Source: a virus
DNA length: 25,535 nt
Strand: one strand, 5' to 3'
IMG/VR virus record: IMGVR_UViG_3300046616_000075
Coordinates: 1-25,535 of that record
This document shows, one piece after another, positions 6,760 to 14,384 of this stretch (positions are counted from its first letter, which is position 1; each line of letters begins with the position of its first letter). The position numbers were made by a program, and so were the translations under genes. The notes below the pieces were generated by a model, which did no database searches, was not told where the DNA came from, and saw nothing but the letters and a program-made list of their open reading frames with translations.

Positions 6760-7764
6760 ATGACTGCCCATCCGAGCGAAAGCGCGGAAGCTGTCGACGC
6801 ACCTGCTGAAAACAGCAATCCCGTCGCAGATTTCGAAAAATATCTCGATGAAGTCGGCGAGGATGAGGACGAAGGGCCTTCGTCCGATGACGAATCCGAA
6901 GATGTGGACGATCCCGATGAGGGGGAAGACACAACCGACGATACTGACGATGAGGACGAACCGGAAGCCCCGGCCATCGAACCCCCTGTCAGTCTCACCA
7001 AGGAGCAGAAAGCAGCTTTCGCGCAGCTTCCGCCCGACCTGCAGAAGGTGTGGGCAGAGACAGAGGCCCAGCGCAATCGTGAGGTGCAGCTCCGCACAAC
7101 CGAAGCCGCCGAGGCCAAGCGTAACGCACAGGCTGACGCGCAACGGGAATTGTCCGCCATCCAGAAGCAATATGCTGATGAACTGGCGGAATATGCCAAG
7201 GTGTTCGAACCGCAGGAGCCGGATTATTCGCTGATCGCGACTGACCCGCAGGCTTTTGCTGAACAAGTGGCGCTACAGAAGCAGATGGCTGCCCATCGTG
7301 AATACCTCACGAAGCAGTCAGCCGACGCGCGCCAGCAGGCCGAAGCGAACGAGCAAGCCATCCTCGCGCAGCAACATGCGCAGGAACTGCAGATTCTTCG
7401 CCGAGAAATCCCAGAACTGAGCGACCCTGAAAAGGGCGGGAAGTTGATGGCGGATCTCGGTAATATTGGCCGCGAGCTTGGGTATCCGGATGAGCTTCTC
7501 GCGCAGGCGAGCGCGTCAGACATTCTGGCGTTGAAAAAGGCGTCCGACTGGAAATCCAAAGCCGCAAAATACGACGCCTGGCAAGCGCGTCGCATGGAAG
7601 CCGTCCGCAACGCAAAGGGCAAACCCAAGGTGATGAAGCCGAACGGAGCCGAAACGCGCGCGGAGCAGGGGCCACGGCGCACCGAAGCCGCATGGCAGCG
7701 AGCGAAGCAGACCCGTTCTGCCGATGATTTCGCTGACTACCTCACGAAAGCCGGGATTCTCTAG
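6760..7764 (+). CDS. scaffolding protein
   Basis: Scaffolding proteins guide coat assembly and leave the prohead before or during packaging. This 334-residue product lies directly between the portal region and the major capsid gene. It shows the classic composition: a very acidic, disordered N-terminal region (about 29-75, dense in Asp/Glu), a long Gln/Glu/Ala-rich helical middle with likely coiled coils (about 85-235), and a basic C-terminal part (about 255-334, many Lys/Arg) that in P22-like scaffolds binds coat protein. An AAAGG site precedes the ATG. The role is inferred from composition and order, since scaffolds are poorly conserved in sequence. Confidence 0.85.
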   Translation: MTAHPSESAEAVDAPAENSNPVADFEKYLDEVGEDEDEGPSSDDESEDVDDPDEGEDTTDDTDDEDEPEAPAIEPPVSLTKEQKAAFAQLPPDLQKVWAETEAQRNREVQLRTTEAAEAKRNAQADAQRELSAIQKQYADELAEYAKVFEPQEPDYSLIATDPQAFAEQVALQKQMAAHREYLTKQSADARQQAEANEQAILAQQHAQELQILRREIPELSDPEKGGKLMADLGNIGRELGYPDELLAQASASDILALKKASDWKSKAAKYDAWQARRMEAVRNAKGKPKVMKPNGAETRAEQGPRRTEAAWQRAKQTRSADDFADYLTKAGIL

Positions 7765-7786
7765 TCTCAAGCAACAGGAAATCGAA

Positions 7787-8743
7787 ATGACTGTACCTTC
7801 AGCAACCGTGCAGGCGGTCGCTCGCGTCGGCGTGCGCGAGGATCTTTCTGACAAGATCGCGTCGCTCTATCCGAACGATGCACCCTTCTGCAAAGCCATC
7901 GGCAAAGGCTCGGCGAAGTCGACCTACACCGAATGGCAGACCGACTCGCTCACCGCCGCGAACGCGACGAATGCAGCGATTCAGGGTGATGATCTCGCCA
8001 ACGCGACCCGCGCGAATACCGTTCGCGTCGGCACGTACACGCAGATCATGACCAAGGTCGTCGGCACCTCGACCACCGTTGAAGCGGTCGACAAGGCTGG
8101 CCGCAAGTCGGAAATGGCCAAGGAAATCATGAAGTCTGGCAAGGAGCTCCAGACCGACAAGGAAAAGCGGTTCGTTGGCAATTACGCCTCCGTCGCCCCC
8201 CTTGCCGGTACGGCTGGCCAGACCGCTGGCGCCTTGGCGTGGTTGACCACCAACACCTCGCTTGCCGGTGCCGGTTCTCCGGCCAATGGCGGGTTCTCGG
8301 CGGGCATCGTCGCGGCTGCCACCAACGGCACCGCCCGGTCCTATACCGAGGCGCTGCTCAAGACCGTTCTAGCGAGCGTCTGGACGGCTGGCGGCAATCC
8401 GACGATGGTCATCACATCGATCGGCCAGAAGCAGACGGCGGCGGCGTTCGCTGGCCTTGCGACTGCGCGGCGTGAGTCCGGCGACAAGCGCCTGACGATC
8501 GTGGCCGGTGCCGATTACTACGTCTCGGACGTGGGTGAGGTGCAGTTCGTGCCCGACCGCTTCGCATCGACCCGCGATGCCCTGATCGTTGATCCGGAAT
8601 ATTGGGAAGAGGCTGTTCTCGACCCGCTTCAGGTCAAGGACATGGCTGTCACCGGACTTGCCACGCGCAAGATGATGTGGACGGAAACCGCGCTTAAGTG
8701 CCTCAACGAGGCCGCGTCGGGCGTGGTTCGCGATCTCAGCTAA
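7787..8743 (+). CDS. major capsid protein, DUF5309 (SU10-like) type
   Basis: This is the main shell protein. ATG at 7787 is 7 nt after AGGA (7776-7779); an in-frame ATG at 7724 lies inside the scaffold gene and is rejected. The 319-residue product begins with the DUF5309 signature layout: VGVREDLSDKIASLYPNDAPF (about 14-34), followed by a Gly-Lys-Gly turn and TEWQTDSL, then QGDDL, then a TQIMTKVVGTSTTVEAVDKAG segment, then GKELQTDKEKRFVGN. The C-terminal part has VQFVPDRF and LDPLQVKDMAVTGLATR, as expected for the peripheral and axial domains of this HK97-fold family. A strong terminator follows at 8771-8802. Confidence 0.92.
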   Translation: MTVPSATVQAVARVGVREDLSDKIASLYPNDAPFCKAIGKGSAKSTYTEWQTDSLTAANATNAAIQGDDLANATRANTVRVGTYTQIMTKVVGTSTTVEAVDKAGRKSEMAKEIMKSGKELQTDKEKRFVGNYASVAPLAGTAGQTAGALAWLTTNTSLAGAGSPANGGFSAGIVAAATNGTARSYTEALLKTVLASVWTAGGNPTMVITSIGQKQTAAAFAGLATARRESGDKRLTIVAGADYYVSDVGEVQFVPDRFASTRDALIVDPEYWEEAVLDPLQVKDMAVTGLATRKMMWTETALKCLNEAASGVVRDLS

Positions 8744-8770
8744 GTCTCCTCTCCCTTGGCTGACTGACTG

Positions 8771-8802
8771 GGGGCTGGCGTCCGCGCTGGCCCCTTTTCT
8801 TT
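8771..8802 (+). terminator. intrinsic terminator after the capsid gene
   Basis: GGGGCTGGCG (8771-8780), loop TCCG, CGCTGGCCCC (8785-8794) form a 10-bp stem with two G-T wobbles. TTTTCTTT follows at once. This is a textbook rho-independent terminator 28 nt after the capsid stop. It probably lowers transcription into the connector genes. Confidence 0.85.
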
Positions 8803-8812
8803 GGAGGTTCGT

Positions 8813-8974
8813 ATGACCACGAAAAAGAAAGAGCAGCATCTCGTTGCTGTCGAATGCACGATGGACGTGACCTTCCTGAGGGATGGGCGCCGTCTTCAGG
8901 CCGGCCAAAGCACATCCATCCCCGAAGACGAGGCTGTTGAGCTTGAGGTTCAGGAGCGCGTGAAGCGTGTCTGA
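8813..8974 (+). CDS. small hypothetical protein (53 aa)
   Basis: ATG at 8813 has a strong TTGGAGG site (8801-8807). The product begins with a Lys-rich tail (MTTKKKEQHLVAVECTM) and continues as a small beta-like segment, VTFLRDGRRLQAGQSTSIPE. That resembles the short phage proteins often found just after the capsid gene, which carry an A-G-x-x-x-x-I/V turn. No function is assigned. Its last codons overlap the GTG start of the next gene by 8 nt. It is the first gene after the terminator, so the strong ribosome site may compensate for reduced transcript. Confidence 0.65.
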   Translation: MTTKKKEQHLVAVECTMDVTFLRDGRRLQAGQSTSIPEDEAVELEVQERVKRV

Positions 8975-9299
8975 CTGGGATCTGGTCGACCACATACCCG
9001 AACAGGGCGTGAAGGTCTTCCACGGCTATGACGAGGCTACGGACAGCGTTCTGGTCAAACACGAGTTCGACGGCGCGGCGACCAATGCGGTTCTTGACCG
9101 TAACAAGGCGGTGGTGGCCGACAGTTGGAACAAGCGCGAGGACATGTGGCACGCGGCCCATATCCCGATCGCGGTCCAGTTCGAGTGGATCACCAAATAC
9201 GGTGTGGACTGCTGGAACCCGGCACATGTCGATGGCGTGAACCGCCTGCTCAATTCGAATGAATATCGCCACTGCCGCGTCCGGCATTTCATTATTTAG
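8967..9299 (+). CDS. conserved-looking podoviral protein (110 aa)
   Basis: GTG at 8967 is preceded by CAGGAG within the upstream gene. The product reads like a conserved podoviral family located between coat and adaptor genes: a central DRNKAVVADSWNKREDMWHA block, then IPIAVQFEWITKYGVDCWNP and VNRLLNSNEYRHCRV at the end. I have seen this DMWHAA...P..VQ.EW..KYG pattern in comparable head-region proteins but know no proven function. A head-completion or neck-associated role is an inference from position. Confidence 0.7.
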   Translation: MSDWDLVDHIPEQGVKVFHGYDEATDSVLVKHEFDGAATNAVLDRNKAVVADSWNKREDMWHAAHIPIAVQFEWITKYGVDCWNPAHVDGVNRLLNSNEYRHCRVRHFII

Positions 9300-9310
9300 G
9301 GGGTGGGTGA

Positions 9311-9955
9311 ATGGCTATTGCGCTCCCTATCCCGTCAATTTCCAATGATATCACCACCTATGACGGGCTGATCGCCGCCTTGCAGGCATGGCTTCAGGAC
9401 TCATCGTTTGAGACAACAGCGCCGCAACTGATCTTTCTGGCCGAGGCATATCTCAAGCGCGAGGTTCGCGACCAGAAGCGCGAGGGTACGGCGTCACTGA
9501 CCGGAAGCGCATCCATCGTGCTTCCATCTGATTTTGCGGCGTTGCGCTCGGCCTGGCTGGACACGGCTCCGCGCCAGATACTTCTGCCGACCTCGCCGAA
9601 TGTCGCGAACGAATGGTATTCATCGCCAGGCCGTCCTCGTCATTACCAGATCATCGGCGACATGATGGCGCTCTCACCTGCGCCTGACGCCACCTACACG
9701 GTCAACATTGTTTACGAACGCAAGTTCAGGAACCTGTTCCCCGACAACCAATCAAATTGGCTGAGCGAAGAGCACCCCGACGTTTATTTGTGGGCGTGCC
9801 TGATTCAGTGCGAAATGTTCGGCTGGAACGATGAACGCGTGCCGTTGCTCAAGTCAGCGCTGGATGAGGCGATAGCGAGCGTCAACGCGCAGGCTCAGCG
9901 ACATAAGTTCGGCCCCGGCCTTGCCATGCGGTCGCCTGTTGCCGGTTTCTGTTGA
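9311..9955 (+). CDS. head-to-tail adaptor protein, P22 gp4-like
   Basis: The 214-residue product sits after the coat genes and directly before a gp10-sized protein, the place of the P22 gp4 adaptor that extends the portal ring. It starts with a helical segment (YDGLIAALQAWL), then APQLIFLAEAYLKREVRDQ. A beta-rich part follows with VLPSDFAALRSAWLD, SPGRPRHYQIIGDMMALSP and YTVNIVYERKFRNL, and the C-terminus returns to helices (HPDVYLWACLIQCEMFG). This helix-beta-helix plan with LP.DF...R and Y.i.gd.i.l.P motifs is typical of podoviral adaptors. The start has a GGGGG-type site about 7 nt upstream. Confidence 0.75.
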   Translation: MAIALPIPSISNDITTYDGLIAALQAWLQDSSFETTAPQLIFLAEAYLKREVRDQKREGTASLTGSASIVLPSDFAALRSAWLDTAPRQILLPTSPNVANEWYSSPGRPRHYQIIGDMMALSPAPDATYTVNIVYERKFRNLFPDNQSNWLSEEHPDVYLWACLIQCEMFGWNDERVPLLKSALDEAIASVNAQAQRHKFGPGLAMRSPVAGFC

Positions 9956-11355
9956 TGTTCACTTACGGCGAATACCGCCCCGACATTGCGCCGCATGCCA
10001 CAGACACGATGGTCATGGTCAAGAACGCCTACGCGTCAGCCAATGGCTACCGGCCCGTAAAAGGCCCTTCGGAGATCGCTCCTGCATTGGGCGGGCTGTT
10101 CAAGGGCGGCGGGTCGTTTGTTGCGTCGGACAATACGCCCCGGCTGATAGCAGGGGATCAGACCGACCTCTATTCCTTTGCGCTGGGAGTGTGGGCGAGC
10201 AAGAGCGGTTCGCTCACGGTCAACAGCTTCTGGCAGTTCGCGCAGTTCGGGGACGATGTGATCTGCGTCAACGGCGGCGCTCCGGTGGATTACGATCTGC
10301 TCACCAATACGGCGGGCAACCTCGCCGGGTCTCCACCCACAGCTGACCTCGTGGCGATCGTCGGCGATTTTGTCGTGCTTGGGCGGGTCGACGGTGATGT
10401 CAATTCGGTTGCGTGGTGCGACCTCGGGGACGCAGAGAACTGGACGACCGGCCAATCCGGGGTTCAGCCGCGTTATCAGGGCGGCAAGATTATGGGCGTA
10501 CTCGGGGGCGAGTATGGCCTGGTCCTTCAGCGATTTGCTATTACCCGGATGACATACACGGGCGATCCAACAAATCCGTTTCAATTTGATACTATTTCCA
10601 CCAACTACGGCTGTGCTGCGGAAAGGTCGGTCGCCCAAGCCGGGGACATGGGGTTCTTTTGGTCGGACAGGGGGTTCGTCCAGATCCAGGCCGGTCAGAT
10701 TACGCCGATCGGCTCCGAAAAGGTCGATCAGACATTTCGTAATGCTCATTCGCTGACCGACATGCGTGATATGTCGGCTTGCGTGGACCCGGAGCGGACG
10801 CTGGTGCTCTGGGTCATGCCGGGAAGGGTCTATTGCTACAACTGGTCGCTACAACGCTGGACGATCTGGGAATTGTCGGTCGCGGCGGCTTTTGCTTCGT
10901 TCTCCGAGAATGTGACGCTTGAACAACTCGATACGCTTTACGGCAATCTCGACGCCATTCCTTATTCGCTGGACGATCCAAGGTTCCGGGGTGGTGATCC
11001 ACGGGTAACGATAGTCGGCTTCGATGGCGCGTTTTCGGTGCTCAAGGGCAATAATCTTGAGGCGACGTTCACGCTTCCGATGCTTGAGCCGGTGCCGGGT
11101 CGTCAGGCGCGTCTGAACAGGGCCCGACCCGTAGGGGATGCGACGACTGGGATAACGCTGGAACTGATCCATCTGAACCGGCTTGGCGATAGCGGACTGA
11201 TCACGACCTACACCGAATTGAGAGCGAACGGCGACATGCCGGTCAGGATTGCCGCGAGATATATCCAGCCGACAGTGAAGATCGCGGCGGGGAATTTCTG
11301 GAGTTTCCAATTGGGGCTTGATCTTCCAGGTATCGCGGCGGGCGGGCGGCAGTGA
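9955..11355 (+). CDS. tail hub / DNA-plug protein, P22 gp10-like
   Basis: The 466-residue product follows the adaptor and has almost the length of P22 gp10, the packaged-DNA stabilising protein that closes the portal channel. It is beta-rich with repeated blade-like segments: LGGLFKGGGSFVASDNTPRL, FGDDVICVNGG, VGDFVVLGRVDG, MGVLGGEYGLVLQRFAIT, GDMGFFWSDRGFVQIQAG and GRVYCYNWSLQRWTIWEL. The last two resemble beta-propeller repeats. This supports a propeller-like hub. The ATG at 9955 overlaps the previous stop by one base; TTG at 9952 is an alternative. The gp10 name rests on size, fold type and gene order, not alignment. Confidence 0.7.
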   Translation: MFTYGEYRPDIAPHATDTMVMVKNAYASANGYRPVKGPSEIAPALGGLFKGGGSFVASDNTPRLIAGDQTDLYSFALGVWASKSGSLTVNSFWQFAQFGDDVICVNGGAPVDYDLLTNTAGNLAGSPPTADLVAIVGDFVVLGRVDGDVNSVAWCDLGDAENWTTGQSGVQPRYQGGKIMGVLGGEYGLVLQRFAITRMTYTGDPTNPFQFDTISTNYGCAAERSVAQAGDMGFFWSDRGFVQIQAGQITPIGSEKVDQTFRNAHSLTDMRDMSACVDPERTLVLWVMPGRVYCYNWSLQRWTIWELSVAAAFASFSENVTLEQLDTLYGNLDAIPYSLDDPRFRGGDPRVTIVGFDGAFSVLKGNNLEATFTLPMLEPVPGRQARLNRARPVGDATTGITLELIHLNRLGDSGLITTYTELRANGDMPVRIAARYIQPTVKIAAGNFWSFQLGLDLPGIAAGGRQ

Positions 11356-11477
11356 AACGGCATGACATCCGGCGCGACCGCAAGGTTGCTGCAAACCTCA
11401 CCCGCGCAATGCGGGCTATTATGGCGGACATTAAAGCCAAGTTTGCCTTGATTGACAAGGCGATAGGCGAATCATGA
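11352..11477 (+). CDS. micro-protein, basic (41 aa)
   Basis: A GTG at 11352 overlaps the previous stop (GTGA) and the TGA at 11475-11477 overlaps the next ATG (ATGA), so the frame fits exactly into the overlap chain. The product is basic and helical (VKRHDIRRDRKVAANLTRAM, then IKAKFALIDKAI), with no membrane span. Function unknown. The double coupling is the main support. Confidence 0.5.
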   Translation: MKRHDIRRDRKVAANLTRAMRAIMADIKAKFALIDKAIGES

Positions 11478-11674
11478 TCCCGCTTGTCCCGGTCGATAAT
11501 ATACCGGGCTGGCCGCGCAAGGTTGCCAATGCGATCAATGCGCTGATCCGGGGGGCTGTGCAGAGGGATGGGCAAGATATCTACATTGCTTCGGCTATTA
11601 GCAATCCGCCGACGCAGGCACAGGTGCAGGCGATAGCGGACGCGCTGGAAGCGGTTTCCAACCGACTGAAATGA
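11474..11674 (+). CDS. small hypothetical protein (66 aa)
   Basis: ATG at 11474 and the stop at 11674 both lie in ATGA overlaps. The product starts MIPLVPVDNIPGWPRKVANA and ends in a helical ADALEAVSNRLK. It could be a short oligomeric virion peptide. No family is recognised. Confidence 0.6.
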   Translation: MIPLVPVDNIPGWPRKVANAINALIRGAVQRDGQDIYIASAISNPPTQAQVQAIADALEAVSNRLK

Positions 11675-12063
11675 AGATCGGCACATTGCTGGACCCGGAG
11701 AGCCACCCTCTCTGGGACGGTATTCTCGCGCTTCTGGAAATGGCGGCGGCAAGGTTCGGCTGCGCCGCGTGGGAGCCTGACGAAACGGTCTGGGTCGCGA
11801 TCGACGGCACGCAAATCATCGCGGCCGCAACGACGCGGCTACTTGAGAATGGCGATGCTGAACTGGTGAACGTCGGCGGCATTCGCGCACGGGAATGGAT
11901 TGTCCCGTGGGAGACCATGATTTGCGAGTGGGCGAGGCTCAACGGGGCGAGGCGGATCATTTCCGGCGGCGACAGCGGCTCTCGCAAGGGCTGGTGGCGC
12001 TGGGTCAGGCCGTTGGGCTGGACGAAGCAGGCGGATCGGAACATCTATGAGAAGGTTCTGTAA
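11671..12063 (+). CDS. GNAT-fold-like protein (130 aa)
   Basis: The 130-residue product has the look of a small GCN5-type N-acetyltransferase. A strand pair (VWVAIDGTQIIAAATTRLL, NGDAELVNVGGIRAREWIVP) is followed by a helix (WETMICEWARLNGARRIIS) and a final GSRKGWWRWVRPLGW segment. That last part is reminiscent of the C-terminal GRxGW.R.....GW of this fold. The acetyl-CoA loop (Q/R-x-x-G-x-G/A) is not clear, so it may be inactive or merely similar. Comparable proteins occur between hub and ejection genes of podoviruses, where they are often annotated as internal virion or acetyltransferase-like proteins. The start and stop both overlap neighbours. Confidence 0.55.
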   Translation: MKIGTLLDPESHPLWDGILALLEMAAARFGCAAWEPDETVWVAIDGTQIIAAATTRLLENGDAELVNVGGIRAREWIVPWETMICEWARLNGARRIISGGDSGSRKGWWRWVRPLGWTKQADRNIYEKVL

Positions 12064-13049
12064 TGGGCAGTAAATCAAAGACGGGCTCTGCCCAGAAATG
12101 GGCTCAGCCTTATGCCATTGCCGGGGCTGGCGAGGCGCAGTCTGTCTATCGGCAGAACCAACCCACGCAGCAGAAGATCACCGACAGCATTCAGTCGCTT
12201 ATCCCCGGCCTGACGGACAGATTCAAGGCAGGTGATCCGAACGTCGATGCGGCGCAGGGCTACAGCCAGGACGTACTCGGCGGGAAGTATCTCGGTGCCA
12301 ATCCGCAGGTATCGGCCTATGGAGGCTTTTCGGCGAACCCCAATATTGCGCCGAATGGCTATCTGGAAGACATCATCGGCCAGACCAACAGCGATGTAAC
12401 GAACGCCACCAAGGGCGCCTTCGGGTCGCGCGGCAGTTTCGGCGGCACGGCATACATCAGGTCTCTGTCCGACAGCCTTGCGAAGAACGAAAACAACCTG
12501 CGTTACAATGATTTCAATACCACCCGCGATCTCAAGGTTGCGGATTTCAACCGGCTTCAAGAGGCAGGGTATAACGATTTCAACACACAGCGCGGCCTCA
12601 ATGCGGCTAATTACGCCACAGAGCGCAATAACCAGCAACAGGCGATGGGCGCGGCTCCTGGTCTGGCCGATGCAGGATATACCGGTCTTGCCGAACTTCT
12701 TCAGGCTGCTGGTGTCGGCGCTGCGCTGCCTTACGAAGGTCTCGGCGCTTACACTGGCGCGCTCGGCACGCTGTTCAACGGTGGAACGCAGAAGGGCGGT
12801 ATAGGAGAGGTTCTTCAGGGCATCGGCTCGATTGGGTCGGCGGCCGCCAAGTTCTCCGATCGTCGCCTTAAAACAGGCATCCGCAAGATCGGCGAATTCG
12901 CGGACAAACTTGGGATCTACGTCTGGACCTATATCTGGGGCGGCGGCGAACATATCGGCGTCATGGCCGACGAAATCGAGCGCCTGCGTCCATGGGCGCT
13001 TGGCCCGACCGTCTCTGGCTACCAGACCGTCAATTATGAGGCATTGTGA
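12063..13049 (+). CDS. internal/ejection or tail protein with C-terminal S74-like segment
   Basis: The 328-residue product is Gln/Asn/Gly/Ala-rich, with helical repeats in the middle (RYNDFNTTRDLKVADFNRLQ, YNDFNTQRGLNAANYATERN) as seen in phage internal or ejection proteins. The last 65 residues (264-328) read FSDRRLKTGIRKIGEF, then a short strand pair, HIGVMADEIERLRP and a final GYQTVNYEAL. This is the core of the peptidase S74 intramolecular chaperone domain. Ser265 and Lys270 keep the five-residue spacing of the endosialidase cleavage dyad. The segment is shorter than usual S74 domains. It overlaps the previous stop by one base. It could be an assembly chaperone tail or a relic. Confidence 0.7.
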   Translation: MGSKSKTGSAQKWAQPYAIAGAGEAQSVYRQNQPTQQKITDSIQSLIPGLTDRFKAGDPNVDAAQGYSQDVLGGKYLGANPQVSAYGGFSANPNIAPNGYLEDIIGQTNSDVTNATKGAFGSRGSFGGTAYIRSLSDSLAKNENNLRYNDFNTTRDLKVADFNRLQEAGYNDFNTQRGLNAANYATERNNQQQAMGAAPGLADAGYTGLAELLQAAGVGAALPYEGLGAYTGALGTLFNGGTQKGGIGEVLQGIGSIGSAAAKFSDRRLKTGIRKIGEFADKLGIYVWTYIWGGGEHIGVMADEIERLRPWALGPTVSGYQTVNYEAL

Positions 13050-13756
13050 TGGCAATGTTCGGTAATCGTGAGCCGCTAAACTTCGGACGCGCTCCAAGCG
13101 ACGATCTTTACGGCACCCAACCTATAGGGTTGGATCAGATCCTCCAAGGGCAAATCCCAGCCGATCCGCGCATTGCTCAGACCACAAAACCCGACTTCTT
13201 CGGTAAAGGTGGAGATTGGACAAAGGTTCTTGGGACGCTAGGCGATGCACTGCAAATCGCTGGCGGCGGCAGAGCGACTTATGCGCCAGCCATTCAGCAG
13301 GAGGTCGATCAGCAGCGGCAGCGCCAGCAGGAGCTTCAGAATTATCAGATGCAGCGCCGCGACAAATTGTCCGATATGCTCGCTGAACTCCAGTACAAGC
13401 GCGAGAACCCGGAGCTGACGACGCTTCAGCAAAATACCGAATACGCCTATAGCCTGCCAGAGGGTGATCCGCGCCGACAAACGGCAATACAGGGCGTCCA
13501 AGGCTACGCAAATTCACCCGAGGTGATGGCCGCGAGGCAGGCCGCGCAAGAGGAACTGGCAAGGCAGCGGTTTGGCTATTCCGCCGCCCTGAAGGGCGTC
13601 CCGACTTATTCGGCGACGCATCCATCTGGCGGTGGGAGCAGGGGGCTCACCCCTACTGCACGGGCAAAATACATGGCCGATGCTCAAGCGGCGATAGCGC
13701 GCGGCGCTGACCCGGCCAAAGTTCATGCGCGCCTTCAGCAAATCGGGGTTGAGTGA
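13049..13756 (+). CDS. internal/ejection protein candidate, Gln-rich (235 aa)
   Basis: ATG at 13049 overlaps the previous stop by one base; GTG at 13046 directly ahead is an alternative. The N-terminal 85 residues are Pro/Gly/Asp-rich. Residues about 85-130 form a dense Gln/Arg/Glu run (QQEVDQQRQRQQELQNYQMQ) likely to be a coiled coil. A second Ala/Gln helix lies near 155-175, and a helical C-terminus ends in KVHARLQQIGVE. This composition and the place between the S74-tailed protein and the 704-residue injection protein suggest an ejected internal protein, analogous to P22 gp7/gp20. No enzyme motif is visible. Confidence 0.6.
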   Translation: MAMFGNREPLNFGRAPSDDLYGTQPIGLDQILQGQIPADPRIAQTTKPDFFGKGGDWTKVLGTLGDALQIAGGGRATYAPAIQQEVDQQRQRQQELQNYQMQRRDKLSDMLAELQYKRENPELTTLQQNTEYAYSLPEGDPRRQTAIQGVQGYANSPEVMAARQAAQEELARQRFGYSAALKGVPTYSATHPSGGGSRGLTPTARAKYMADAQAAIARGADPAKVHARLQQIGVE

Positions 13757-14382
13757 TGGGCGCGTTTGACGACCTTATTCCCGGAGGCGGGGGTGGTAGA
13801 TCCGGCATGTCCGGTGTCGAGAACAAGGAATTGGTTAACGCCCGTGAAGCCAACCAGACTGGCCGCGACGTTTTCCCCGCTCTTGCTGAGACGTATCGTG
13901 TCGCAAAGCGCTATCCCGGCGGCATTCCGCAGGCGGTATATGACAAGTCACGTCTCGCTGTCGGCTCAGAGGCTCAGCCGGCGCAGGATTATGACCTGTT
14001 CAATGCCATGTCCTCTCGCGCAGGCATCGCGCAGGCTCGGCTGCTGGCGCCGGTCAGCAACACCGATCTACAAACCCTTATTCGCTCCGGCCCAAATCCT
14101 CGCCTCCGATTCGAGAATAACCAAAAGCTGATCGGAATGAACTATTCCAATGCGGCGCGGCAGTATTTCGATAATGCTCTCAAGCAGCGCTTCGCGGCAA
14201 AGGCTGGCGGTACGAATGTCCCTCTGAACGGCAAATCCTATGCGGAGGTATTGGCTGATGCCATGCGCCGCCCCGAGGTGCGCAATCTCGTCACCCCGCC
14301 ATGGACCCGGAAGGGAGCCGCTCCCAAAAAGGGCGACCGCAATGGAGATGGCATTGTCGACTTCAACGATCTGAAGGACTGA
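13756..14382 (+). CDS. internal/ejection candidate with C-terminal Ca-binding loop
   Basis: ATG at 13756 overlaps the previous stop by one base (GTG at 13753 is also in frame). The 208-residue product starts with a Gly-rich tail and continues with a helical domain that includes DVFPALAETYRVAKRYPGG. It closes with a linker, KGAAPKKG, and the motif DRNGDGIVDFNDL. Counting from the GTG start, Asp195, Asn197, Asp199, Asp203 and Asp206 fit positions 1, 3, 5, 9 and 12 of a dockerin/EF-hand calcium loop. Only one loop is present, at the very end of the protein. Its role is unknown; it may fix a virion contact or stabilise the fold with calcium. Position suggests an ejection-complex component. Confidence 0.65.
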   Translation: MGAFDDLIPGGGGGRSGMSGVENKELVNAREANQTGRDVFPALAETYRVAKRYPGGIPQAVYDKSRLAVGSEAQPAQDYDLFNAMSSRAGIAQARLLAPVSNTDLQTLIRSGPNPRLRFENNQKLIGMNYSNAARQYFDNALKQRFAAKAGGTNVPLNGKSYAEVLADAMRRPEVRNLVTPPWTRKGAAPKKGDRNGDGIVDFNDLKD

Positions 14383-14384
14383 CG

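Noticed and set aside
12075-13097. Minus-strand frame of 340 codons
   Set aside because: It lies antisense to the S74-tailed protein gene, whose motifs are clear. High GC gives long open frames on the opposite strand.
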